In this document: piece by piece, positions 26,688 through 35,800 of the stretch
Position numbering within the stretch: position 1 is the stretch's first letter
How the letters are laid out: each line of letters starts with the position of its first letter
Origin: CAYNUJ01 sp964573255
Lineage (GTDB): Bacteria > Bacteroidota > Ignavibacteria > Ignavibacteriales > Melioribacteraceae
Assembly: GCA_964573255.1 (NCBI GenBank)
Contig: CAZNJB010000010.1
Location: 1 to 64,000, forward strand
Length of the DNA: 64,000 bases
Direction: 5' to 3'
Notes under the pieces: generated by a model
The model's database searches: none
Told to the model about the DNA's origin: nothing
What the model saw: the letters and a program-made list of their open reading frames with translations, nothing else
Made by a program: the position numbers and the translations under genes

Positions 26688-29021
26688 ATGAAAAAATTAT
26701 TAATTCTTATTTTACTACTTACAAGCTTAGACCTCTTTTCTCAAAATATTCCAATATCTAATGTTAGACAAAATGACTCTCAAGGCGTTTCAAATTTGAT
26801 AAATCAAACTATAACGATTACAGGCATTATTACTGCCGGGAATGAGTTTGGATCCTCCGGTCCAGCGTACATACAAGACTCTACTGCTGGTGTTGCTATT
26901 TACGGTAGCGGTTTCGCAAGTTTTATGCAAATAGGAGATTCTGTTCAATTAACAGCTCCAGTAACTAATTATAATGGATTAACAGAGCTTGATTTCAGAG
27001 CTGATGGTACTTCTTTTACGAAATTGGGGCATTCACAGGTAATTACTCCTCGCATTGTTACACTCGATGAAATTGCTAATCAAGATTGGAATGGTTTCGA
27101 GAAATATGAAGCTCTTCTTGTAAAAGTAGAAGGTGTTACTATCAATGAGAGCGGTCAGTTCGAGGGGAATAAAAATTATCAGATTTCTGACTCTACCGGT
27201 ACTTTGGAAATGAGAATAGACAACAGTGTCTCTTCAATCATTGGTACTTCAATACCACAATCAGAATTCAATTTAATTGGTGTTGTTGGACAATTTGATA
27301 CACAAGCTCCCTATAATAGCGGTTATCAGATTCTACCAAGATCAATAGAGGATCTGGAAATAACTAATGAACCAATGATAATTAATCCGGTAATAGCATC
27401 CGATATAACAACTGAGTCTTTTACCGTTTATTTTAGTACAGTGAATGAAGGTGATACAAGAGTTAAATATGGATTAACAGAACAGTTGGAATTGGGTGAA
27501 AAATATTCTCCAGAGTTGGTTACACAACATTCAGTTCTTATCGATAATTTACAGAAAAATACTCGTTACTATTATCAGGTTGAAACTTCGAATGCTTCTG
27601 GAACAAGTACAAGCGACATACTTTCGGTTACAACTCTTTCTGGAGATACAACTACTGGAAAAATATATGTATATTTTAATTTTAGTGTCGATCATTCCGT
27701 CGCTATTCCAGGAAACGAAGCAATAGGGAATGTCGATTTTAGTCAAAAAGTGAAAGAAAGAATTAATTCTGCAACATATTCAATTGATTTAGCACTATAT
27801 AGTTTTAACCTTGATGATGTTGCAAATGCAATTATTGCAGCAAAGAACCGGGGAATAAAAGTAAGATTTGTTTACGATGCCCGAAATATACAAAGCGCAG
27901 TTCAGCTTTTGCTTAATGCTGGTATACCTATGAGTCAACGTCCAAGTAATTTAGACGGAATTATGCATAATAAATTTATGATAATTGATGCAAGGGACAA
28001 TAATCCATCAAATGATTGGGTATGGACGGGAAGTTGGAATTGGACTACAACTGAATTAGATTGGAAAAATAATGTTATTGAAATAAATAATGCTGATTTG
28101 GCGAAAGCCTATACTACTGAATTTGAGGAAATGTGGGGTAGTAATACAGATACACCGAATAGTAGTGCGGCAAAATTCGGCAGTATGAAAACGGATAATA
28201 CACAGCACAACTTTACAATTTCCGGTATCCAAGTCCAGTTATACTTCAGTCCTTCTGATGGAACTGAATCAAGAATAAGCTCAACAATGGCAACTGCTGA
28301 TACATCTATGTATTTTGCCGTATATTCATTCACAAGCGATCCGATATTCAATTCTATTTATACTAGTTTTAGTAATGGAGCAACAGATTTGAGAGGTATA
28401 ATATCAAATCCTAATGATAATGGTTCAGAATATCAGAACCTGTTAAACTTGGCTCCGAATGAAATATTCCCTTATAATTTATCGGGGAACCTTCATCATA
28501 AATATGGGTTGGTTGATGCTTCATATCCCAGTTCTTCTCCAACTATCATAACAGGTTCACATAATTGGTCAAGAGCAGCAAATAGTAAAAATGATGAGAA
28601 TACTTTGATTATAACGGATATAAAGATAGCAAATCAGTATATGCAAGAATTCAAAAAACGGTATAATGAGCTAGGTGGTACTACCGAATTTCATGTTCCA
28701 ATTATTACGTCCATTTCAGATGAAAATATTATCACGAAAGATTATCTTTTGTACCAGAATTACCCGAATCCCTTTAATCCTACTACGAAAATTAAATATT
28801 CCATTGCAGTAGGGAACACAAATGTTGCATCACCTGCAAATGTTACTCTGAGAATTTACGATGTGCTTGGTCGTGAAGTAGCAACACTCGTAAATGAGAG
28901 GAAAGAGCCCGGAACTTATGAAGTTCTTTTTGATGCAGCAAATCTTACTTCGGGAATATATTTTTATAAATTAACTGCAGGAAGTTTTACGGATACTAAG
29001 AAAATGCTTCTCTTAAAATAA
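26688..29021 (+). CDS. T9SS-exported phospholipase-D-superfamily protein (probable nuclease)
   Basis: The 777 residues run: signal peptide (1-18); OB-like domain (ISNVRQNDSQGVSNLINQ...ITGIITAGN, about 22-225); FN3 domain (about 235-325); PLD-like catalytic region; T9SS type-A sorting domain (YQNYPNPFNPTTKIKYS to TDTKKMLLLK). Two complete HxKxxxxD motifs are present, HNKFMIID at 427-434 and HHKYGLVD at 603-610, each followed by the expected Asn-Trp segment (TGSWNWTTTE and TGSHNWSRAA). Two motifs in one chain suit a monomeric PLD enzyme acting on phosphodiester bonds. The OB-like domain favours extracellular DNA or RNA as substrate; phospholipid is the alternative. It closes the operon. Confidence 0.85.
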   Translation: MKKLLILILLLTSLDLFSQNIPISNVRQNDSQGVSNLINQTITITGIITAGNEFGSSGPAYIQDSTAGVAIYGSGFASFMQIGDSVQLTAPVTNYNGLTELDFRADGTSFTKLGHSQVITPRIVTLDEIANQDWNGFEKYEALLVKVEGVTINESGQFEGNKNYQISDSTGTLEMRIDNSVSSIIGTSIPQSEFNLIGVVGQFDTQAPYNSGYQILPRSIEDLEITNEPMIINPVIASDITTESFTVYFSTVNEGDTRVKYGLTEQLELGEKYSPELVTQHSVLIDNLQKNTRYYYQVETSNASGTSTSDILSVTTLSGDTTTGKIYVYFNFSVDHSVAIPGNEAIGNVDFSQKVKERINSATYSIDLALYSFNLDDVANAIIAAKNRGIKVRFVYDARNIQSAVQLLLNAGIPMSQRPSNLDGIMHNKFMIIDARDNNPSNDWVWTGSWNWTTTELDWKNNVIEINNADLAKAYTTEFEEMWGSNTDTPNSSAAKFGSMKTDNTQHNFTISGIQVQLYFSPSDGTESRISSTMATADTSMYFAVYSFTSDPIFNSIYTSFSNGATDLRGIISNPNDNGSEYQNLLNLAPNEIFPYNLSGNLHHKYGLVDASYPSSSPTIITGSHNWSRAANSKNDENTLIITDIKIANQYMQEFKKRYNELGGTTEFHVPIITSISDENIITKDYLLYQNYPNPFNPTTKIKYSIAVGNTNVASPANVTLRIYDVLGREVATLVNERKEPGTYEVLFDAANLTSGIYFYKLTAGSFTDTKKMLLLK

Positions 29022-29034
29022 TAATTGGATTTTA

Positions 29035-29193
29035 ATGAGTTTCGATTGTCCACATATAATTGATGGGAAATGTAAATTGAACCTATTGAAGTGTACTCCC
29101 GGTAGGGGAAAGTGCGTTTTGAAAGGCAGATATGAAATTCCATCTAACAGAAAAAGAGCGAAGAATATTAGGAATAAACTCGATCGGAACTGA
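29035..29193 (+). CDS. 52-residue cysteine-containing small protein
   Basis: A short frame begins 13 bases after the PLD-like gene's stop. It encodes MSFDCPHIIDGKCKLNLLKC and then TPGRGKCVLKGRYEIPSNRK to a basic tail. Four cysteines at 5, 13, 20 and 27, spaced about seven apart in the first half, suggest metal binding or an iron-sulfur site; the second half is strongly basic. There is no signal peptide, so it should be cytoplasmic. The ribosome site is weak (upstream ...TAATTGGATTTTA). The regular cysteine pattern makes it likely to be real. The function is unknown. Confidence 0.55.
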   Translation: MSFDCPHIIDGKCKLNLLKCTPGRGKCVLKGRYEIPSNRKRAKNIRNKLDRN

Positions 29194-29377
29194 TTAAATC
29201 TACAAAATTCTTTGAAAGCAGAATAGGTGAATCTGATTCCGGAAATTTTGAGGCTAATCTACTTGAAAATTGACTCCCACTAACAAATGTAAGGGGTATT
29301 AACATCGGATAGATGAAATAACCTCAAAATCACTATTAAGATTTCACGTTAGTGGGATTCAGTTTTCAGTCCTTCCG

Positions 29378-30346
29378 TTATGATGGCCATCCATCGGCAA
29401 TATCGACAACTACCCGGCCTACCCGTCCGCGATCAGTCTGGCGTTTGAGAGCAGTCTGCAGGTCGGCAACAGCGTGATGCGAGTCTATCGGAACTTCCAG
29501 CCCATCACAAAGCCATTTGCCAATCATTTCGAGGTCCGCTCGCTTTGAGGCGACCTGAACGAAGTGGCAGTGTTTGTTAGTAAACAGTGCGTGCACCATC
29601 CCAGTAATTAAGGACGCATCCGGCAGTGTAGTAACGTAGGTTCCGTCTTTTCGCAGCACTTTTGCACAACTGCTGAATGAGTGTACGGCCGGAGTATCGA
29701 AAACCACATCATAGGTCGAATCGTTATTCAGAGGGTCAGATTTTTTCCGGTCGATTACCCTATCGGCTCCGAGAGCTTTGACACGTTCAATATCTTTAGT
29801 ACTGCACACTCCTGTGACATGACCACCGAGGCGCTTTCCAATTCCTATTGAAACCGCACCGATACCGCCACCCGCACCGATAATTAATGCATTACCTCCT
29901 TTATCTAGCTTACCGATATCTCGCAACGACTGCAGGCTTGTCATCGTAACCGTTGCGGCAGCTGCAGCTACTTGGAACGGAACATCATCAGGTTTAACCG
30001 CGATAGTCTCGCACGGGACCGTGATATATTCGGCAAATGCACCCTGTTTTTGGGAAGGGGAGTATGCTAGATGACCCCAGACAGCAGTACCCTCTTGGAG
30101 GTCAGTCACATCTTCACCAAGAGCATCGATGATACCCGCGAAATCCCATCCAAGTACGAGTGGTGTGGTCATTGCGTGCAGAAAACGCCCGATGATTGCT
30201 TTATTGATTACCTTCTCTTCTCCAGCATTAACTGCTGAAGCGATCACTTTAACCCGCACTTCACCCCGCTTCGGTTTTGGTTTGGGTATCTCGAGCAGTT
30301 CAATACCGTTGCCGGTTGCTCCCATTGCTTGCATTTTCTCTATCAT
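29378..30346 (-). CDS. NAD(P)-dependent alcohol dehydrogenase / quinone oxidoreductase (MDR family)
   Basis: This 322-residue medium-chain dehydrogenase/reductase has a GroES-like N-terminal domain (residues 10-130: LVLGWDFAGIIDALGEDV) and a Rossmann domain with GAGGGIGAVSIGIGKRLGG at about 154-172. The zinc-binding cysteines of true alcohol dehydrogenases are absent, so it is of the zinc-free quinone-reductase type. GGAG precedes the ATG. Base composition differs from its neighbours: one 60-base line (29461-29520) has 33 G+C, whereas surrounding genes are clearly AT-rich. With no operon partners, it is a good candidate for recent acquisition. The substrate is not predictable. Confidence 0.85.
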   Translation of the reverse strand: MIEKMQAMGATGNGIELLEIPKPKPKRGEVRVKVIASAVNAGEEKVINKAIIGRFLHAMTTPLVLGWDFAGIIDALGEDVTDLQEGTAVWGHLAYSPSQKQGAFAEYITVPCETIAVKPDDVPFQVAAAAATVTMTSLQSLRDIGKLDKGGNALIIGAGGGIGAVSIGIGKRLGGHVTGVCSTKDIERVKALGADRVIDRKKSDPLNNDSTYDVVFDTPAVHSFSSCAKVLRKDGTYVTTLPDASLITGMVHALFTNKHCHFVQVASKRADLEMIGKWLCDGLEVPIDSHHAVADLQTALKRQTDRGRVGRVVVDIADGWPS

Positions 30347-30763
30347 TTATTATTCTCCAATTTATTCTGAATTTTAATTTAACAGCTAGTGTTCTTAACA
30401 AGTGTTGCACCATTTATATAAAATAATATTTACCCCGGGAGAAAGTTTCTATATAGAAGGTAATTGTGCTCTAATTCTTAGGTAGCAGATTTCTTCAGTC
30501 GATTTACTTTACCGTTAACAAATTATATTTTTAAATCCAACAATAATAATCTTCAATTGTTTTATGGTTATGGTCTTCTCTTTTCATTTGATTTATGATT
30601 GTGGGAAGAGAGAATTATCTCTCTGCTTGCCGAAGTTTTAGTATGCTGCCCAAAATTGTTTCTAATTAGTCTTTGTCCGATTATTTAATATACGAATAAG
30701 AAGATAAGGATTATCACAATTTGTATCAAATATTCGCGGGAATTAATAGGGAAAGGAATTAAA
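30347..30763. other. intergenic region upstream of the MDR gene and downstream of htpG
   Basis: These ~420 bases show no frame with recognisable protein or RNA gene structure. The part near 30347-30420 should hold the promoter of the MDR gene. The right end leads into the htpG terminator. Confidence 0.5.
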
Positions 30764-30791
30764 CAAAAAAGCGGGGCGCTAACCCCGCTTT
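30764..30791 (-). terminator. terminator of htpG
   Basis: On the minus strand AAAGCGGGG pairs with CCCCGCTTT (30768-30791) around a six-base loop, followed by TTTTTTG. It lies nine bases past the htpG stop and closes the minus-strand heat-shock cluster. Confidence 0.88.
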
Positions 30792-30799
30792 GATTGCGT

Positions 30800-32704
30800 T
30801 TATTTATTCTTTAAATACCACTCACTTGATTTTTCTAGTAATTCATTGATTCTCTTCACTAGGTTATGCGGATCGTCCAAAGCGCCTTCTAAAAGTAGTG
30901 CGGATTCATATAATTGTTCTGTTACATTTATTATGTATTCATCATTGGAATCTTTCTTGAATATTTCAATTAAGTTTCGCACCATTTTGTGGTCCGGATT
31001 TATTTCCAGAATTTTTTTCTGCGGACCCAGATCTTTATTCGCTAATTTCATTAATCGGTGCATTGAAGCAGACATACTGTCTTCGGCGCTTACAAGGCAC
31101 GATGCGCTGCCGGTTAATCTCTTCGATTCTTTCACGTCTTCAACTTTACCGGCTAAGATGCTTTTCATTTTTGATAGGAGACTGAAGAAGTGTTTTTTGT
31201 CATCTTTGGATAACTCTTCAATCTTTTCTTTTTCTTCACCGGTATCTTCCATTTTTTCGAGTTTTTTCAAGTCAACTGTATCAACTGACACGAAATCGTA
31301 ATCTTTATATTTTCTAACAGAGTTTACTACAATTTCGTCAACCGGTTCAAATAGATAAAGAACCTCGAGTCCTTTCTTTTTGAAAATTTCAAGATGCGGA
31401 TCGAGCTCAATAGCTTCTCTGCTATTTCCTACTGCAAAATATATTTCTTTCTGATCCTTTTTCATTCTTTCAACATAATCTGCAAGCGAGGTTACTTCCT
31501 CTTTATCTTTGCATTCGGATGAATTAAAGCGTAAGAGTTCTTGATATTTTTCAAGATTAACAAAATCCATATAACCGAGCTTAAATACTTTACCATGCTC
31601 TTTCCAAAACTTCTGATATTCTTCAGGTGAATTTTTTGCTTTGTCTTGCAGGAATGAAAGTACGTGATTAGTAACGCTCGAAGCAATTTTGCTAAAGATT
31701 GTATTCTCCTGCAATGTTTCTCTGGAAATATTTAATGGTAAATCTTCGGAATCCACAACACCCTTAACAAAGCTCAAATATTCGGGCAGTAAGTCTTTAT
31801 TTTTATGTTGAATCAATACTCTTCTTACATATAAATCCAACCCATAATTTTCTCTGTCCATCCAAAAGAATTCATCGCTCTTTTGAGGAATAAACATCAG
31901 TGCATTGAATTGTATCGGGGCATCAACAGATTTGTGAATGATGAACATCGGTTCTTCGTTATCGTAGGTAAGGAATTTATAGAACTCGACGTATTGTTCT
32001 TTTTTTATCGATGTTTTCGGTTCTCTCCAAATTGCGGAAACTGTGTTTACTTTATCCTTTCCAACAAAAATAGGGAAGTAGATGAAGTTGGAGTGTTTTT
32101 TGATGATGCTTTCTAATCTGTATTTATCTGCAAATTCTTTGGCATCATCTTTCAAATAAATTTCAATTGTAGTTCCTCTCTTTCTTGGTTCGGTCAACTC
32201 TTCAATTTCAAAGCTGCCCGTTCCGTCGGAATGCCAAAGCATAGCGGGTTCTTCCGGTTTATAAGATTTTGTTTTGATAACAACTTCCTTGGCCACCATA
32301 AAAACTGAATAGAACCCAACGCCGAATTTACCGATGATATTATTTGCGTCTTCTTTATTTTCGGCAAGTGATTTAAGAAATTCCGCAGAACCGCTTTTAG
32401 CAATCGTTCCAATGTTTTTTACCAATTCATCTTTAGTCATTCCGATACCTGTATCGGAAATAGTAATTGTATTTTTCTTCTCATCGAAATCAACATGAAT
32501 TTCGAGTGGGAGATCTTTATCAGCAATATCAGTGTTCTTATTAGATTCAAAACGTATTTTATCCAGCGCATCCGAAGCGTTGGAGATAAGCTCTCTTAAG
32601 AATATCTCCCTGCTCGTATATAAAGAGTGAACTAAAATATCGAGTAATTGTTTAATCTCAGCCTTAAATTTGTAAGAATGTTTAGTGCTTGTCTTTTCAG
32701 CCAT
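30800..32704 (-). CDS. htpG: molecular chaperone HtpG (Hsp90)
   Basis: HtpG is the bacterial Hsp90, an ATP-dependent cytoplasmic chaperone. The 634 residues show the GHKL ATPase motifs SNASDALDKIRFES (about 40-53), SDTGIGMTKDELVKNIGTIA (about 83-102) and GKFGVGFYS (about 125-133), the middle-domain arginine segment LPLNISRETLQ, and a C-terminal dimerisation domain. The length is normal. It is the last gene of the heat-shock island on this strand, and a strong terminator follows. Confidence 0.96.
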   Translation of the reverse strand: MAEKTSTKHSYKFKAEIKQLLDILVHSLYTSREIFLRELISNASDALDKIRFESNKNTDIADKDLPLEIHVDFDEKKNTITISDTGIGMTKDELVKNIGTIAKSGSAEFLKSLAENKEDANNIIGKFGVGFYSVFMVAKEVVIKTKSYKPEEPAMLWHSDGTGSFEIEELTEPRKRGTTIEIYLKDDAKEFADKYRLESIIKKHSNFIYFPIFVGKDKVNTVSAIWREPKTSIKKEQYVEFYKFLTYDNEEPMFIIHKSVDAPIQFNALMFIPQKSDEFFWMDRENYGLDLYVRRVLIQHKNKDLLPEYLSFVKGVVDSEDLPLNISRETLQENTIFSKIASSVTNHVLSFLQDKAKNSPEEYQKFWKEHGKVFKLGYMDFVNLEKYQELLRFNSSECKDKEEVTSLADYVERMKKDQKEIYFAVGNSREAIELDPHLEIFKKKGLEVLYLFEPVDEIVVNSVRKYKDYDFVSVDTVDLKKLEKMEDTGEEKEKIEELSKDDKKHFFSLLSKMKSILAGKVEDVKESKRLTGSASCLVSAEDSMSASMHRLMKLANKDLGPQKKILEINPDHKMVRNLIEIFKKDSNDEYIINVTEQLYESALLLEGALDDPHNLVKRINELLEKSSEWYLKNK

Positions 32705-32753
32705 TTAATCCTCCGTTATCTTCAATTTTCAAAAATTCAAAAACCAAATATAC

Positions 32754-33692
32754 TTAGTTAAAATGTTTATCTCGTAATTGTTTTAGTAGTTCTTTCTCTT
32801 CGCTGGTTAAATTCTTAGGAGTAATGAAATTCATTTTCACAAACAGATCGCCGCGAGTGCCGGAAGAATTGGGAAGTCCAAGACCTTTAAGCCTCAGCAC
32901 TTTATTGCTTTGGCATCCTTCCGGAATACGCACCGCAATCTGTTTCCCTTCCAAAGTCTTGAACGATTTTGTTCCGCCCAATGTGGCAGTAAAAATATCA
33001 ACATCCAATGAATAATATAAATCATTCCCTTTCCTTTCGAATTGCGGATGATCTAAAATTTTTATTTTGAGATAAAGATCACCCGGTTCGCCGCCGTTTA
33101 CACCGGGGCCTCCTTGATTTTTAACACGCAGTTTTTGTCCGTTTTCTATACCGGGATTAATTTTAATTTTAATCTTCTTACCGTTAACATTGATGAATCT
33201 TTCGGAGCCATTGATTGCTTCTTCCAAAGTAATTTCAATTTCAGATTGATAATCTTGACCTTTTCTTCTTATAGAATGGGAAGAATTTCCGAAACCTCCG
33301 TAATTACCATTGAACCCACCACCGAAAAATTGTTTAAAGAAATCGGAGAATCCTCCCATTTCGCCGAATAAATCGCCTAAATCTCCCGAAAAATGATACG
33401 TTTGGCCTCCTCCGTTTCCAAAATTGGAGAAGAAATCGAAACCGGGATTTTGTCCGCTATTTTGATAATATTTCCAATTTGCTCCCAATTGGTCGTATTT
33501 CTTCCTTTTTTCGGGATCACTTAAAACTTCGTTGGCCTCGGTAACTTCTTTAAATTTTTCCTCGGCTATTTTATCACCCGGATTGCGGTCCGGGTGATAT
33601 TTTAGAGCCAACTTTCTGTAAGCCTTTTTTATTTCGTCTTGGGTTGCGTTCTTATCGACACCCAGCACTTTATAATAATCCTTAAATTCCAT
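32754..33692 (-). CDS. cbpA: J-domain co-chaperone, CbpA type
   Basis: The 312-residue protein starts with a J domain (residues 5-68) including the DnaK-activating HPD at 33-35. A Gly/Phe-rich linker (about 75-145) and two DnaJ C-terminal substrate-binding domains follow (GKKIKIKINPGIENGQKLRV; LRLKGLGLPNSSGTRGDLFV). The CxxCxGxG zinc fingers of DnaJ are absent, which defines the CbpA/DjlA-like class. It should deliver substrates to DnaK, which is not encoded in this window. It lies 18 bases after htrA and about 50 before htpG. Confidence 0.88.
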   Translation of the reverse strand: MEFKDYYKVLGVDKNATQDEIKKAYRKLALKYHPDRNPGDKIAEEKFKEVTEANEVLSDPEKRKKYDQLGANWKYYQNSGQNPGFDFFSNFGNGGGQTYHFSGDLGDLFGEMGGFSDFFKQFFGGGFNGNYGGFGNSSHSIRRKGQDYQSEIEITLEEAINGSERFINVNGKKIKIKINPGIENGQKLRVKNQGGPGVNGGEPGDLYLKIKILDHPQFERKGNDLYYSLDVDIFTATLGGTKSFKTLEGKQIAVRIPEGCQSNKVLRLKGLGLPNSSGTRGDLFVKMNFITPKNLTSEEKELLKQLRDKHFN

Positions 33693-33710
33693 ATATCGAT
33701 TTACCTCCTA

Positions 33711-35225
33711 CTATTCAAGAGTAAATGCAACGAAGAACCTTCTTTCTCCGCGCTGAACTCTCAAGAAAACATTATCTCCTTTTTGCAATTTATCGGCTAT
33801 CTTTTTGAAGTCGTCCAATGTTCTTACCTTTTTATTATTCAATCCAATTATTAAGTCTCCGGTTGCTAAACCCGCTTCCGCGGCGTTACTTCTTCTATCG
33901 AGTTCAATTACAACAACTCCTGCAGCATCTTCGTTCAACTTAAACTGCTTGATTGTTTTATCGTTTACAGGAGCTACGCTAAATCCGAATAAGTCTGAAT
34001 ATTTTTCATTCTCGGATTTAGATACCTCTTCATTTTTAAGCTCACCAAGTTCAACCTTTAATATCTTTTCTTCACCGTCTCTTATTATTTTAAGTTCCAC
34101 TTCGGTGTGAGGCGGAGTGGCAGCAACCATATTTCTTAATTGGGATGAATTCTCAATCTTTTTGCCGTTAAATTCTATTACCACGTCGCCTGCTTCCAAA
34201 CCGGCATCTTCAGCGGGACTGTCGCTTAAAATATCAGAAATGAGTGCTCCTTCATTAACGGATAAATCCATTGCTTCAGCCAGTTGTGGAGTTATATTTT
34301 GAATGTAAGCGCCCAACCAGCCTCTTGTAACGGTTCCATGTTCTTTAAGAGAAATCATCACTGATTTAGCCATATTTATCGGAACTGCGAATCCGATGCC
34401 CTGGAATCCACCGCTTCTGCTCACAATCGCTGTGTTGATTCCCACTAATTTACCATCCAAGTTTATCAGAGCTCCGCCTGAATTACCGGGATTGATTGCT
34501 GCATCTGTTTGAATGAAATCCTCGTAATCAGCCAGTCCAACATTCGAACGACCTTTAGCGCTTACAATACCCATTGTAACAGTGTGTTCTAAGTTTTCAC
34601 TTAACGGGGAACCGATTGCAAGTACTGTTTCTCCAACTTGCAATTTGTCACTGTCGCCAAGAGTAATTTTAGGTAAGTTTTCAGCATCTATTTTAATGAG
34701 TGCAATATCGGTCTTCGGATCAGTACCGATAATTTTTGCGGTGAAAGTTCTCTTATCCATCAGTCGAACTTTTACTTCGTCGGCTCCGTTTACAACATGA
34801 TTGTTGGTTAGAATGTAGCCGTCGGAACTTACGATAACTCCGGAGCCCATTCCTTGCTGTATATATTCTCTTTCTCTCGGTTCTCTCGGTACTCCTCTTC
34901 TGCCGAAAAAGTCATCAAAAAATCCTTCGAAAGGACTACCGAAAAACGGATTGAACGCATTTTCTCTTACTTTCAATTTCTTTTCTATGAATACAGTAAC
35001 CACAGTCGGATTTACAGCTTTGGCAATATTTACAATTGCGTTATTGAAATCCTTCAAAGTTCTAATCGGTGTATCCTGCGATTCCATTAAAGCCGAAAAA
35101 TTATTTTCGTTTGCGTAAATAACCGGTGCAGTAGAGGAATTCCAATTAGAAAAAGCCAAAGCACCGATTATTATTCCGACTATCAACAAACCGTAACCGG
35201 GTATTTGAAACTTTCTTTTCATCAT
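33711..35225 (-). CDS. degP: periplasmic serine protease/chaperone HtrA (DegP/DegQ family)
   Basis: HtrA degrades or refolds damaged periplasmic proteins. The 504 residues have an N-terminal membrane/signal segment (about 12-27), a trypsin-like domain with the full triad His143 (TNNHVV), Asp173 (KTDIALIKI) and Ser249 (NPGNSGGAL), and two PDZ domains (about 300-395 and 415-500). A Phe/Gly-rich LA loop (about 91-112) precedes the protease core, as in Do proteases. Its place between small heat-shock genes and cbpA implies joint induction by protein damage. Confidence 0.93.
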   Translation of the reverse strand: MMKRKFQIPGYGLLIVGIIIGALAFSNWNSSTAPVIYANENNFSALMESQDTPIRTLKDFNNAIVNIAKAVNPTVVTVFIEKKLKVRENAFNPFFGSPFEGFFDDFFGRRGVPREPREREYIQQGMGSGVIVSSDGYILTNNHVVNGADEVKVRLMDKRTFTAKIIGTDPKTDIALIKIDAENLPKITLGDSDKLQVGETVLAIGSPLSENLEHTVTMGIVSAKGRSNVGLADYEDFIQTDAAINPGNSGGALINLDGKLVGINTAIVSRSGGFQGIGFAVPINMAKSVMISLKEHGTVTRGWLGAYIQNITPQLAEAMDLSVNEGALISDILSDSPAEDAGLEAGDVVIEFNGKKIENSSQLRNMVAATPPHTEVELKIIRDGEEKILKVELGELKNEEVSKSENEKYSDLFGFSVAPVNDKTIKQFKLNEDAAGVVVIELDRRSNAAEAGLATGDLIIGLNNKKVRTLDDFKKIADKLQKGDNVFLRVQRGERRFFVAFTLE

Positions 35226-35312
35226 TTCCTCCTTTTATCAAAAATCTCAAAATCTTCTTTTTTACAATTTAGAAGGGGAATAAAGTTCCCTCCAATTTAA
35301 CCGTATATTATC

Positions 35313-35753
35313 TCACTTAATTTTTATTTCAATTGAATTATCCTTATAACTTTCTTCGCTCTTAGGTAAAGTGATTATCAATTGACCTTTATCGAATTTT
35401 GCGTTTATTTCATCTTTAAGTACATTTTCGGGAATGTCGAATTCCTTTATGAATTTACCGTATGGTCTTTCAATATGATGATAAGCGCAATGTTCTTCTT
35501 CCTTTTCCGGAAATCTGATTCCAATTACTCTTAATTTATTTTCGGTAAAAGTTACTTTTACATTTTCTTTTTCGATGCCGGGTAAGTCAATTTTAAATTT
35601 AAAACTTTTCGAATCTTCATATATATCTGCCAGTGGTATCCAAACATCCGGATTTTTAACTTCTTTCGTCGAACTATCGGAATAATTGAAACGGGTAAAA
35701 TCTCTTAAGAGGTTCTCAATATTTTCGAATTCATAAAATCCTTTGAACATCAT
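35313..35753 (-). CDS. small heat-shock protein, Hsp20 family (copy 4)
   Basis: This 146-residue ATP-independent holdase has an alpha-crystallin domain at residues 40-145 (WIPLADIYEDSKSFKFKIDL; PGIEKENVKVTFTENKLRVI; FDKGQLIITLPK). The C-terminal IxI anchor is weak (SIEIKIK). It starts at ATGATG after GGAGGTG. It is separated from the upstream sHSP gene by a strong terminator-like hairpin, so its level may be lower or separately set. It is the most divergent of the four copies in the N-terminal arm. Confidence 0.9.
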   Translation of the reverse strand: MMFKGFYEFENIENLLRDFTRFNYSDSSTKEVKNPDVWIPLADIYEDSKSFKFKIDLPGIEKENVKVTFTENKLRVIGIRFPEKEEEHCAYHHIERPYGKFIKEFDIPENVLKDEINAKFDKGQLIITLPKSEESYKDNSIEIKIK

Positions 35754-35770
35754 AACACCTCCATAATAAT

Positions 35771-35800
35771 AGAAAAAACGGAGGAGATATCTCCTCCGTT
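35771..35800 (-). terminator. hairpin/terminator between two sHSP genes
   Basis: The 24-base perfect palindrome AACGGAGGAGATATCTCCTC + CGTT (35777-35800) overlaps the stop codon of the upstream sHSP gene. On the minus strand a run of T follows. It should stop or attenuate transcription between two co-oriented heat-shock genes. Confidence 0.82.
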
